From Pyrenochaeta sp. MPI-SDFR-AT-0127 (Eukaryota; Ascomycota; Dothideomycetes; Pleosporales; Cucurbitariaceae): a DNA stretch of 64,000 bases. The translations under genes and the position numbers were made by a program. How positions within the stretch are numbered: position 1 is the first letter of the stretch; each line of letters opens with the position of its first letter. The stretch is taken from positions 62,001 to 126,000 of the forward strand of contig JAGTJM010000070.1 in the NCBI GenBank assembly GCA_020747015.1, written 5' to 3'. The notes under the pieces were generated by a model. It worked only from the letters and a program-made list of their open reading frames with translations. It was not told the origin of the DNA and did no database searches. Positions 36,723 to 48,164 of the stretch are shown here, piece after piece.

Positions 36723-37373
36723 ATGTCCTTGGGACCGCTTGCCCAAAGCGCCGACAAACAGGTCCTGTTCGCTCGACTGGGACTGAACGAACAAGTTCAT
36801 AAGCTGCTTCTCGTAAGATTCAAGCTACAATCTCCTGCAATTGCCGCTGACATGATATATATGTGCAGTTGGAGGCTCAGGCAGCGAGAGACAGCTTGAG
36901 CATAAATCCACTCAACTTAACAGACCAATCCAGGACCAACCCATCCGTAGGAACGCCGTACAAATGGGACGAAATATCTGAGACCGCTAAGCACACGCAA
37001 ATCTTGACAATAGTTAACAACGCCCGACCGGAAACCAGGCCATATTACCACCTTGGCCGGTACATGACCAGTGTCAATGAAGAGAATTGGGTTGCCCGAT
37101 GGTATCTCTGGCACAGCTTCCGTTACAGGTACGTAGGACATTCCAGTGCCAGGATTCAGCAACATTGACGATTCATTTAGGGATAACAGAGATAACAGGG
37201 CAAGGGCTACAGCGAATAACAGTAGCCAAGGCTTTGAAGGTGAGTGGCTGTTTTGATCGCGTGGTGGCTTTGTTCTGAGTCGATAATCGTGATCGCACTG
37301 ACACTGGGCAGAGAATCAAGAATCCTACGGTGCGGGTGGTTACTACGACCCAGCTCGCGGACATTATCGCTAA
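36723..37373 (+). CDS. Uncharacterised 156-residue protein, four exons
   Basis: Exons 36723-36812, 36869-37128, 37181-37239 and 37312-37373 sum to 471 nt in frame. The introns are 56, 52 and 72 nt with clear signals (GTAAGA..GTGCAG, GTACGT..ATTTAG, GTGAGT..GGGCAG, the first and last with CTGACA branch sites). The protein starts MSLGPLAQSADKQVLFARLG. It has a short helical N-terminus, a middle rich in aromatic residues (ENWVARWYLWHSFRYR), an Asn/Arg-rich repeat (DNRDNRARATANNSS) and a Gly/Tyr end (SYGAGGYYDPARGHYR). No signal peptide, membrane helix or known domain. Four coherent exons in one frame argue strongly for a real gene. The function is unknown. Confidence 0.65.
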
Positions 37374-38604
37374 TGGAGTCTGCAAAAACCGGCTTATCGT
37401 CCCCGAAAGCAATAATTATACAATGATGGAGCAGAAGCGAACAGATCCTCAACGGCACCTTGTTGTGTAGATGTTGAGGTCCCGAGGGTCGTCGTGGTGT
37501 ATGCGGGGCAAAGTAAATGAAGCTGCTCTGGCTTTCCATAAGATTCCGCTTCCTCGGATGTGCAGCGTTTCGGTTGTTTGTCACTCTTGCAAGCCGTTCA
37601 TGATATGGCTCTTGATGACGAGGCTCGTTGTCTTCTTTTGAACTCTGCTTTAATATTCCCTCAAGCCACTCGTTTCGCTGTTTCAGAGGTTGCCCTTCGT
37701 CCCTCATAATGGCGATACATAGCTCTTCAAGTAGTCCTCCACAAACCGGCAATTACCTATGTCCCCACCTGTGGTTATGTTTCCATTTCCAGTGATGTTC
37801 TACTCTTCAGATGACAGTTGTTGAAAAGAATAAGGGCTGTAACAGGCCAGTGTATGCTTTGACAATGCCATGTTCGAGCTACAAAGCCAAGTAGGGTCAA
37901 GTTACGGAGGCAAGGGTTAACGCTGAACTAGCTCGCGTCAGAACAAGCACAGCTTCTTCAACAGTTGCATGAGCCCTCATTACTTGCATTACCACTCTGT
38001 CACCGGAAACAGAAATTTACATCGGCGAGCAGAGTTGAAGCAAGAGCCCTCACAATTCCCAGTACTTGGGAAGTATAGAGAAAGGTGATGTCACTACTTG
38101 ACATCATCAAAATGCTGCGGTAGGGGCTGCAATATCTTACTGCAGCTTCATCGTCCAGCACCATCTTGTCAAAAGCTCGGGGCTAGTGGAGGCAACGGTG
38201 GTGCAGAGATGGCGTTGAATGATCGTAACGGTGTATACAGAATTCTGTTCTCCAGCGGAATTGTCACGTGGAAGTGGGGATTGGAATGCACTGCACCAGG
38301 GAAGAGAAAGCTTGACTGTCAAGCGTCCAGGTGACTTAAGCATCAGTGGCGCTTGCCCCATATGGAAGCTGAGGTTTGAATAAGCAAGTCATCATTCCAA
38401 GATGTGGCAGATGTAGTCCATCAGACGTGCTCTGGAATATGTCAGGACACTTGAGTAACACGAACGCACGATGTGACCAGAGCATGTTGAAGAGCGTCAT
38501 CTAAGAATGCATTTGAGTTGGAGGTGCCCGTTCATTCTCAAACGCCCATCGCTATGCAGGAGAATTATCAAGAACAAGATCAAACACATGTCTTGCAGTC
38601 CGAT
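37374..38604. other. 1.2 kb intergenic interval
   Basis: No supported gene. A minus-strand frame from the ATG at 37707 (MRDEGQPLKQRNEWLEGIL) is open for about 110 codons before it runs antisense into the last exons of the preceding gene. It is too weak to call. Confidence 0.4.
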
Positions 38605-40597
38605 CTAGCCCAGTTGCTCTTCAAGAGCTTTTTGATACTGGCTTCGCGCAGTATTTATGGCTCGAAACAGTGGGTCTACAATCTGCTTCACAGCCATTGC
38701 CCCCCCTTTAATGCTATCTGGATCGAACCTCCTTTTCTTAGCGTTTCGCTGGTTGAAAGATTCGTTGCTCCATCTCAACTTCTCAAGCTTATCTGCCCGT
38801 TCCTGTTCTGCTGCATTGGCGACTGCCTTGATTCGATCGAGAGACCTGTCAAGCGTCTCGATCAACTTGGCCACCTCGTTGGCGCGATCGGCATCTCCCG
38901 AATGGTAGACGGCCCAGAAATAATGCAAGAATTCAACTGTGGTATTATGGGTCATGATCAAGTTATCAAGAACGGTCACTGAAAGGTCCAATTTCTTTGC
39001 TAAGTCGGCAACGGGAATGATTTTGGACACTGAGTGATCGTCGTCGTATGAGTGCCGCCGTTTGATGGCTGATATGATCCGCGACGTGGCTGCGCTTCGT
39101 GAAGATCTGCTGCCGACCTTTGAGGTTTTCTGAGCAGCATTATCATCATCATCATCATCATCACTACTACTGTCGTCATTGACATCAAGCGCAGAGTGAA
39201 GATCAAGTCCCATGGTCTTGGTCCTGTTTGAGCCGAATTTCTCAAAGTCTTGCTGCAGTGTCGCTAAAGCCTGTGCAGGAGTGCGTTGTGCATAGGTGGT
39301 AGCACTGGTCGAGGTATGTACACTCTGGCCCGCAGAGAAAAACCTGCTTTGATCCTGGACCCTGAGGACCACTCTGTTGTCTTCGTCTGCACGCTGCAAA
39401 TCTTTCAACTGCAATTCTTTATACGTCTCTTCATCGAGCCCAGCGGGAGCATGACGGCTTGCATCAGAGGGTGGGACCTCCTTCATCATCTTCTCGCTCA
39501 TCCGGTTCAAAACTCGCAAAATTGGCGCCTTTTCATAGTTGGCTGGATTCATGGTGAAGTCTGGTCGGTTGCCCTGTTTCTGGCTGTGATTGTTTTCGTT
39601 CCCTTCCACGTTGATGAAGTGCGGTATGGACGAAGCGAGCAGGTCGTGGGAGTCATCCTTTGTCTCATCGTAAGTCAAGTATTTATCAAGTTTGGGGTCA
39701 AGCACATCCTTTTCGAGAATGCGTTCGCCCTTGAGCTTCTTCATCAAGCGACTGTGGAAAAATCTTTCCCAGAAGTCACCCTCACTCAATTGAGGTACGT
39801 TCTCGTTGTAGGCTTTCTGAACCACAGGATGTTGCCGGAAGAGTAGCTCGATCTGCTCCTTGGTAAGACTTAACATGAGGGCACCATTGACAGTCTTTGA
39901 CTTGATGACGGAAAGTACATTGTACGTTCCTGTGGCCTGGGACTTTTCGGTGGCGTGCGACCTCAGCATGTGCACCCGTGTGGACCAAAATTGATTCGAA
40001 AACTGCGCAATAGAGACGGACTCGGGTTTCTCCTGGAGCGCACGATCAAAGCGCTGGCGTAGCGCCGGGCTGGAATTCAAGAGAGACATCTGAAGGGCCA
40101 GATCCGCCAGTAGCTTTGCATCGTCGTATGCATCGTCTTTGTCCTTGGCAGTAGCGGTAACTGCCTGAGCCATGGCTATGGCAGCCGACGTACCGCCTCC
40201 GCTTCCACCCCCGGCAGCAGGCGCAGGCGTTGTGATGTTGTGCGATTTGGCGGCCTCGATCCATTTGCGCAGCAAGCCGGTGATTGTCTGCTGGTCATCG
40301 CGAGCGGCTGCAGAGGTAAAGGTAAGGGTGTGGTTTCCGGCTTGGGGGGATGGCTCCTGGACAACCACCTTGATGGAAGCTTTGGCGGAGGTGGCGGGCG
40401 TCTGCTGGAGATCTGGGCGCAACGTGAGTCGGCAGTGAGCTTCATTGAGTAGGTGACTGCCTACTTGCAATGTGCGAGATAGCTATTGACAGCGCGGGAA
40501 GCGCGCCGCTGGCGGACGCCCAAGACACAGTCTTTCCATCTGCCGACACAGAGATGGTGCCATCCTGCTTCTTGTACTGGGCCGCAGCATCGGCCAT
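38605..40597 (-). CDS. TFB1: TFIIH core subunit Tfb1 (p62)
   Basis: Two exons, 40597-40465 and 40412-38605, give 646 residues. The 52-nt intron starts GTAGGC and ends GCGCCCAG. Splicing yields MADAAAQYKKQDGTISVSAD, then HIANLQQTPATSAKASIKVV. This is the N-terminal PH domain that binds acidic activators and XPC/Rad4. Two BSD-type regions follow (SIAQFSNQFWSTRVHMLRSH near 180, and LSEGDFWERFFHSRLMKKLK near 250). The C-terminus (FLHYFWAVYHSGDADRANEV) is the conserved Tfb1 helical end. An Asp repeat (SSSDDDDDDDN, around 39140-39170) is a microsatellite in a linker. TFIIH acts in transcription initiation and nucleotide-excision repair in the nucleus. Confidence 0.95.
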
Positions 40598-41504
40598 GGT
40601 GGAGGACAAGCGATTGCGGCCTGCCCACGCATCTGATGCGGGACCTCGAGATGGGCAATTGTTGCACTAGGCCGTCCCTGGCTTCCCCACATTACGCCGA
40701 ATCACGTGCAGACGCATCCAACTTACGACACCAGCCGCACAGGGCTTCCTGGCTCTGTCGAGTTAGCTATGCATGTGGTTGCTGCTGCTGCGAAGAAGCC
40801 GTCGTTCCTAGAGTTGGCTGCAGTATCTGGGAGACTTCATCTATGCAAGGCAGCCACACGTCCTGGCTTGGGTCATGATGCTCACGTTCCCTCACTTGAG
40901 GAATGTCAATGTATGCTGTGTCTTTACATGCTCACACGGCAGCGCTCTGTGGCAAAAGGCATCAAACCTTGGGTCCTTTGGAACTGTCTGGAGGACACGA
41001 TCCGGTGCAGTTGCTGTGCGCGAATTACCACGGCGGATACGTTATCCGTTCCACATTCGCCCAGCATCACAGAGCGCGGCCGTCTCGTTTACCTAAAGGC
41101 TTGCGCTGCGATTGGCCAGTACTGGACATGTTCTCTTGCTCCATGGACTCGACGCCGGCTGCTTCTCGTCGCAGAGGGCATCACAGCTTCCATGTAGCGC
41201 AGCAGCAGAGTAAAGAGGCGGCATGTGCAGCGCTGAGTGGGCTGCGTAGATGGTGCCAGGCGGCATCGATTGGACTCGAGACTCCAGACGCAGAGTCGAG
41301 CGCAACAGCGTGGATGAGGTATTTGTGCATGCTAGCCACGGGGCGCTAGGCCGCATATGGCCGCTCTCTGAGCGCATGCACCCAGCACCTTGTTTCTCCT
41401 CACTTCTTTGCTTCACGCAGCTTACACAGAAGCCGCACTTCTGGCCACCCTCATCTGCTTGGATGTCACCCTTCGTCTCCTCGGCATCTACCTCATAAAC
41501 CATC
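40598..41504. promoter_or_regulatory. Divergent intergenic region, TFB1 / KGD1
   Basis: A 907-nt spacer between divergent starts, containing both promoters and 5' UTRs. Open frames here (for example 40706-41197) show no family resemblance. Confidence 0.5.
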
Positions 41505-44500
41505 ATGTTGCGCATTCCTCTGCGCCAGTGCTCGCGCAAGCTCCTCGCGAGCTGTCCGAGAGCAAGCCTCTCCACGCTCGCCGCATCGCCATCAAGGACT
41601 GCTCTTGCAACATGCCGCAGACCTCTGGCCCTCTCACAGCGCCGGGCCTATGCCATTGCGGCCGAGGACACCAACAAGGGCGTGGTGCGTGGCTCTCCAG
41701 CCCAGCGTGCAAAGTCTGTGATGGCAGAGCTAACAATGACCGCATAGGACCCCAACGACTCGTTCTTGCAGGGCAACACGGCCAATTACGTCGACGAAAT
41801 GTACATGCAATGGAAGCGAGACCCGGAGAGCGTGCACTACTCATGGCAGGTCTACTTCCGCAACATGGAGTCGGGCGACATGCCCGTCTCGCAAGCCTTC
41901 CAGCCGCCGCCTACCATAATCCCCACTCCTTCTGGTGGCGCCAGTCCTTCCTATAAGCCGGGCATGGGTATGGGCCCCAGCGAAGGCTCAGATGTTATGA
42001 ACCATCTTAAAGTGCAGCTGTTGGTGCGCGCCTACCAAGCCCGAGGGCACCACAAGGCCCGCATCGATCCGCTAGGTATTCGCTCCGAGGCAGAACAGTT
42101 TGGCTACAGCAAGCCCCGTGAGCTCGAACTGTCGCACTACAACTTCAGTGAAAAGGACCTAGACCAAGAGATTGAGCTTGGGCCGGGCATCCTCCCGCGC
42201 TTCAAGACCGAGAATCGCAAGAAGATGACGCTTCGAGAAATCATCGAAGCATGCGAGCGCCTCTACTGCGGCTCGTATGGCGTTGAGTATATTCACATTC
42301 CGGATAGGGAACAGTGCGACTGGCTTCGAGAGCGAATCGAGGTTCCACAACCCTTCAAGTACTCTGTTGACGAGAAACGCCGCATCTTAGATCGCCTTAT
42401 CTGGGGCACCAACTTTGAAGCTTTCTTGGCGACAAAGTATCCCAACGATAAGCGTTTTGGTCTCGAGGGTGGCGAGAGCCTGATCCCGGGTATGAAGGCT
42501 CTGATCGATCGAAGCGTCGACTACGGCGTCAAAGATATTGTCATCGGGATGCCGCATCGTGGCCGTCTCAACGTTCTCTCCAACGTTGTCAGGAAGCCTA
42601 ACGAATCAATCTTCAGCGAGTTTGCCGGAACTGCTGAGCCAAACGATGAAGGATCTGGCGATGTCAAGTACCACTTGGGTATGAATTTCGAGCGTCCCAC
42701 GCCTTCCGGTAAGCGCGTCCAGCTCTCCTTGGTCGCCAATCCATCGCATTTGGAAGCCGAGGATCCAGTCGTCTTGGGCAAGACTCGTGCCATTCTACAC
42801 TACAACAACGATGAGAAAGAAGCTCGCACTGCCATGGGCATCCTTCTGCATGGTGACGCCGCCTTTGCCGGCCAAGGGATTGTGTACGAAACTATGGGAT
42901 TTTGCTCGCTGCCCAGCTATCATACTGGAGGAACTATTCATCTCATCGTAAATAATCAGATTGGTTTTACGACAGATCCCAGGTTTTCGCGTTCCACTCC
43001 TTACTGCTCCGACATTGCCAAAGCTATCGATGCGCCCGTCTTCCACGTCAACGGCGACGATGTCGAAGCTCTAAACTTCGTCTGCCAGCTTGCGGCAGAC
43101 TTCCGTGCTGAATTCAAGAAGGATGTCGTCATCGACATGGTATGCTACCGAAAGCAAGGTCACAACGAGACAGATCAGCCTTTCTTTACCCAGCCCTTGA
43201 TGTACAAGAAGATTTCCGAGCAGCCCCAAACTCTTGACATCTACACCAAAAAGCTGTTGGAAGAAAAGACTTTTACCAAGGAAGATGTCGACGAGCATAA
43301 GGCATGGGTTTGGGGTATGCTCGAGGAAAGCTTCAACCGCAGTAAAGATTATCAGCCAACTGCCAAGGAGTGGCTAACCTCTGCCTGGAACGGTTTCAAG
43401 TCGCCCAAAGAGCTCGCTACTGAGGTGCTCCCCCATCTTCCAACTGCTATCGAAGAGTCTCAGTTGAAACACATTGCAGAGAAGATCGGAAGCGCACCAC
43501 AAGACTTCAATGTGCACAAGAACCTAAAGCGTATCTTAGCTGGCCGCACAAAGACTGTTGTCGAGGGCAAAAACATCGATATGGCCACAGCTGAGGCTTT
43601 GGCCTTTGGAAGTCTTTGCATGGAAGGACATCACGTCCGTGTGTCAGGTCAGGATGTTGAGCGTGGAACATTCTCACAGCGTCACGCCGTTCTTCATGAC
43701 CAGGAGAATGAAAAGACATATACGCCGCTGCAAGATCTGAGCGACGACCAGGCGACCTTTACAATCTCAAATTCGTCTCTGAGCGAATATGGAGTGTAAG
43801 TGTTTGCACCCACCCACAACAGAAGCACTAACTAATTCCGGTGGCAGACTCGGTTTTGAATATGGTTACTCACTTTCTTCGCCAAATGCCCTTGTCATGT
43901 GGGAAGCCCAATTCGGTGACTTTGCCAACACCGCTCAAGTCATCATTGATCAGTTCATCGCCTCTGGTGAAGTCAAGTGGCTGCAAAGGTCGGGTCTTGT
44001 TATGAGTTTGCCGCATGGTTATGATGGCCAAGGCCCAGAACACTCCTCTGGGCGTATGGAGCGGTACTTGCAACTTTGCAATGAAGATCCGCGCATCTTC
44101 CCAGCCCCAGATAAGCTTGAACGCCAACACCAAGACTGCAACATCCAGATCGCGTATACCACCAAGCCGTCTAATCTCTTCCATCTTCTGCGCCGACAGA
44201 TGAATCGTCAGTTCCGCAAGCCTCTCATTCTTTTCTTCTCCAAGTCACTACTGCGACACCCGCTCGCGCGCTCCTCTATCGACGAATTTACCGGCGATTC
44301 GCACTTCCAATGGATCGTCGAAGACCCAGCGCATTCCAGCGGAGAGATCGAGTCGCATGATGGCATCAACCGCGTTATTTTGTGCACAGGTCAGGTCTAT
44401 GCCGCGCTGGTCAAGGAGCGGGAGGCCCGCGGTCTCAAGGACGTTGCGATAACGCGGATTGAGCAGCTGAACCCCTTCCCGTGGCAACAGCTCAAAGAAA

Positions 44501-44763
44501 ATCTCGATTCATACCCCAACGCGCAGAACATTATCTGGTGCCAGGAGGAGCCACTGAATGCCGGTGCTTGGAGCTTCACTCAACCCCGTATCGAGACTCT
44601 GCTTAACCAAACGGAGTATCACAACAGGCGACACGTCATGTATGCAGGACGCAATCCTAGTGCATCTGTTGCGACTGGTCTGAAGATTTCGCACAAGAAG
44701 GAAGAAAAGGATTTGCTCGAGATGGCTTTTACAGTTAAGCAAGACAAGCTCAAGGGCGAGTAG
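41505..44763 (+). CDS. KGD1: 2-oxoglutarate dehydrogenase E1 (mitochondrial)
   Basis: Three exons, 41505-41684, 41748-43795 and 43848-44763, give 1047 residues. The introns are 63 nt (GTGCGT..CGCATAG) and 52 nt (GTAAGT..GGCAG with CACTAAC). The N-terminus MLRIPLRQCSRKLLASCPRA is a mitochondrial presequence. NYVDEMYMQWKRDPESVHYS is the E1o N-terminal domain. Thiamine-diphosphate binding spans HGDAAFAGQGIVYETMGFCS to LIVNNQIGFTTDP, around residues 428-465. EYGVLGFEYGYSL spans the second splice junction. The enzyme decarboxylates 2-oxoglutarate in the TCA-cycle complex with E2 and E3. The length matches yeast Kgd1 (about 1010-1050). Confidence 0.97.
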
Positions 44764-45724
44764 AAGTACATTTGGGTGTGATTTGCTATCTTGTTGAGAA
44801 AACTTTGGCATTGCCTTGTTATCATTGTCTTATGATGGTCCCCTGTGAATGAAGGATGAAAGGAGGTTGAGGCATTGGTGGGACTGGACAGCATCTCTTT
44901 GATTGTATATCTGCATGGCTAGGGCTGTATGTATACGGAGTGTAGTATAAAAAAGCTGGATTCCTTTGATCACGCTGTAATCTTCTACAAGTGGCTGTCT
45001 GACTGTTCACGAACCATCTGGTGCTTCACAGCGGGAAAGCATTGGACCTCGGTGGCAGGTAGCCCGAGGCCATTACCCGCACCAAAATTTCTCCTGAGTC
45101 GGTGTAAGCCACATCGGCAGGCCTCGCAATCGCCGGAAGAATGTGTTTGCGTGCATATTTTCCGTTGAAGTCGACGACACGGTGCTGTGACTTTATATCC
45201 GCCCGCGGGCGGGGTCGGGAAATGTCGGGCGACAGGCCCTGCGCGAAAGAGCCCCGCCAACCCCTCGTGCCTCCACTTTGATATCCGCATCCGCATCATC
45301 GTCAAGCTCCCGCAACAAAGCGTGTCCAAGTGCTATCAGCAACGAGCTCGGCGTCAATCAAGCATGGCCAGACTCCAAAGGTCAGTGTCGACCTTGGACC
45401 ATGTTCCAATGCAATTGGTTGCCAACCCGGGAATCTTCTGGCTGAAGCTCTTTGCGAGCTCGTGACGTCCGCTCTCTTGCCGAGGGCACCTCCATCCAAC
45501 CAGTGCGTTAGCAAACCAATACCGAAAGCTGGTCCGCCTGCCCGACTCTACCCACCTTGACCCAGGTCTGACTTCATAATAAAACTTGCGGACCCTCTTG
45601 CGTCAATTGATCCAGATTGCCGCCTCTGTCTTCATCTTCGTCCACTCATTCACGGACGCCACTGTAGAGCTTTGCACTCCCACTTACTTTAGCACACCGG
45701 CTCTTCGGTAACCAGACAGACGAG
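44764..45724. promoter_or_regulatory. Intergenic region with FBP1 promoter
   Basis: A 961-nt spacer between two same-strand genes. GC-rich patches near 45200-45240 could hold carbon-source elements, but no site is certain. No gene seen. Confidence 0.45.
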
Positions 45725-46938
45725 ATGACGGCCAGCGGAAACAATAACAGCGATGCGGGAGAGAGAATCAATACAGATATCATCACATTAACACGCTTTC
45801 TCACGGAAGAGCAGACAAAGCACAAGGAGGCGACGGGCGATTTCACGTATGCTCATCTGCAAACGATTGTTGGATGCGTAGCTGACGGTTTTGTGGCCAG
45901 ACTTCTTTGCCATGCTCTTCAGTTTGCATTCAAGAGCATTGCCTACTACATTCGAAGAGCGACACTGATCAATGTATGTGCTACGCTGCCGTGGGCTATC
46001 ACAGGACATGTCAGCTAACTCAAATAGCTCACCGGCCTTCAAGGCACCTCCAACACTACCGGCGATGACCAAAAGAAGCTTGATGTCATTGGCGATGAGC
46101 TCTTCATATCGGCCATGCGCTCGAGCGGCCGCGTACGATTGCTCATCTCCGAAGAGCAAGAGGAAGCGATCATCTTCGATGAATTCCCAAATGCCCGATA
46201 CGCCGTTGCCTGCGATCCGATCGATGGCTCGTCCAACCTCGACGCTGGTGTTTCAGTTGGCACCATTTTCGCCGTTTACAAGCTGGCTGAGGATGCCAAG
46301 GGCACGAAGGAGGACGTTCTGAAGCCGGGAACAGAGATGGTCGCATCAGGATTTACCATGTACGGAGCTTCGGCGCAATTGGTGATTACAATGAAGGGCG
46401 GCAGCGTCAATGGCTTCACCCTGGACAATGCATTTGGCGAGTTCATCTTGACTCATCCAGACATGAAATGCCCAAAGACACGAGCAATCTATTCGGTCAA
46501 CGAGGGCAACTCACTGTATTGGGAAGACCCAGTCAAGGAATGGTGCCATAGTTTGAAGAATCCGGCTGCAGGAGGCAAGCCATACAGCGCGAGATACATT
46601 GGTTCCATGGTGGCCGATGCCTACCGTACCCTCTTGTATGGTGGCATTTTTGCATATCCAGCGGACAAGAAGAGTCCAAAGGGCAAACTGCGTATTCTAT
46701 ACGAGTGTGCACCCATGGCCATGGTTTTTGAAAATGGTATGTACCTCTCCGTGTTTTAGAAGTGGTGTTATGGTAGTATGCTAATGGGACTGCAGCTGGT
46801 GGCCTTGCGATAAACAGCAAAATGCAGCGCATGTTGGAGGTTGTGCCTGAGCACATCCATGACCGATCTGGCATATTCCTTGGCTCAGAAGGCGAAGTGC
46901 AGAAAGTCATTGATGCACACAAGAAACATCAGAAATAG
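45725..46938 (+). CDS. FBP1: Fructose-1,6-bisphosphatase
   Basis: Four exons, 45725-45846, 45901-45973, 46028-46736 and 46796-46938, give 348 residues. The introns are 54, 54 and 59 nt. Splicing yields INTDIITLTRFLTEEQTKH, LINLTGLQGTSNTTGDDQKK and ENAGGLAINSKMQRMLEVVP, all conserved in FBPases. DPIDGSSNLDAG near residue 127 is the metal and substrate phosphate signature. DVIGDELFISAMRSSGRV precedes it. KLRILYECAPMAMVFENAGG is the C-terminal substrate-binding region. The enzyme is cytosolic, the committed step of gluconeogenesis. In ascomycetes it is glucose-repressed, known for the family rather than visible here. Confidence 0.97.
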
Positions 46939-46998
46939 GTTATTTTGCATTGACGTGGTTGGCGACAATACGAAAAAGGGAAAATCTGCCCCCGTCCG

Positions 46999-47012
46999 CC
47001 CCCCCCCCCCCC
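46999..47012 (+). repeat. Poly-C tract in FBP1 3' region
   Basis: Fourteen consecutive C residues about 60 nt after the FBP1 stop codon. Confidence 0.9.
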
Positions 47013-47160
47013 GCAAGCGATTGGAGTATTATTTGGGAGTCGAGTGTGATTTACACAGCACCAAAGATTGAAGCGGGTGCCTTTGATTCCGGACTATGTT
47101 AAGGGTTCTTGATGCATCTTAGCCGGCTGCTATTCTGGTGAGGAACAAGGATGGGAACAT

Positions 47161-47170
47161 GGGGGGGGGG
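47161..47170 (+). repeat. Poly-G tract
   Basis: Ten consecutive G residues 148 nt downstream of the poly-C tract; complementary to it. Confidence 0.9.
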
Positions 47171-48164
47171 AGGGGTGGATTCCTCACCTTGATGCACGAT
47201 TACCGACCACCGGTCTGATGTTGTATCACTGTCAGCATGCAAGTAATTGATAGTTTTTGAAATCAGTATTGCTTCTTTTTGCACGTCAACCATGCAAGAG
47301 GCGAAGAGTGTCATGCCTTGAGTCTGTGTGTTTGCAAGCCAGTCTGCATCAGCACCCATTGTGTGCGCCGGGTCTCGGTCCAGCACGCATCGGTTGTTGC
47401 ACTGGCAGACCGACTTTGATGTGCGGTGGCGTGCTGCTATGCACCGGCGTTTTTTTGATGAGAGTTGCTTATTTCGATGGCGCCGTTGGCTGGTGGTGTG
47501 GCCCAAGGCTGCAGGATGCCGTCCTATTTATATCGCAAACTATCAAGGTGTGCATGCGGAAGCGTCCAAAGCCGACTTGGGACAAGACAACGGTGCTTGT
47601 CAAGTTGCGCCAGATAGACAAGGAGAGAAGCGCGTCGGACATGGACGCTGTAATCTATCAAGTTTCCCAGCGCAGCCTGCTGCCCATGGAGGCATGGCTG
47701 GGTGGCATGGGCCGGTGCTGTAGTGTCGTGGGCGTGGTGATCCATGTGCTCGTCTCTACTTAACCGCCGACGTCTGTCGAGGGGACAGGGATGGCTGCAG
47801 CAACACCATGGTCGGGCGAGCGTGTGCTGGCGCTGCAATTCGCTCGACAGGCACAATCAAGCTTCGCTCGACAGGCCGGCGTGCATGGCTCGACGCTGTT
47901 TGGGGCCAAGCCCACGGCCGGATCGACCCTTATGCTGGGCGCCGGCGAGCGAATAGTCGGCCCTGCGTGCCCTCTCGGCGGCCACGGTGTGCCCCAGGAT
48001 GCACCAGGATGCACCAAAGGATGCGTGGGCCTCTGCGTTTTGTGTGAGGTGACAAACACCTGGTAGTGCAGCCCGCCTCTCCACGGCCACCCCATTCACC
48101 GCCGTTGGATTCGCCGTACGAGTCGCTGGAGTCGCTGGAGCCGCTGGAGGCTTTTGGGCCAAAC

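Larger units (their letters stand above)
46939..48164. other. 1.2 kb intergenic interval with homopolymers
   Basis: No supported gene. A run of 14 C lies at 46999-47012 and a run of 10 G at 47161-47170. Two copies of CGCTCGACAGGC lie about 25 nt apart near 47840-47880, and a short GGATGCACCA repeat near 47995-48020. The last 100 nt before 48165 are open in frame with the next gene and may be 5' UTR or an N-terminal extension. Confidence 0.5.

Noticed and set aside
37450..37707. Minus-strand frame starting MRDEGQPLKQRNEW
   Set aside because: It has no domain and no splice partners, and its extension is antisense to exons of the 156-residue gene. It is kept only as a note in the interval entry.
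40706..41349. Open frames in the TFB1/KGD1 divergent spacer
   Set aside because: They occupy the shared promoter region and have no recognisable domain or splice context.
47257..48060. Several 70-170 codon frames between FBP1 and the proline-rich gene
   Set aside because: They overlap on both strands in GC-rich DNA, with no family resemblance and low-complexity translations.
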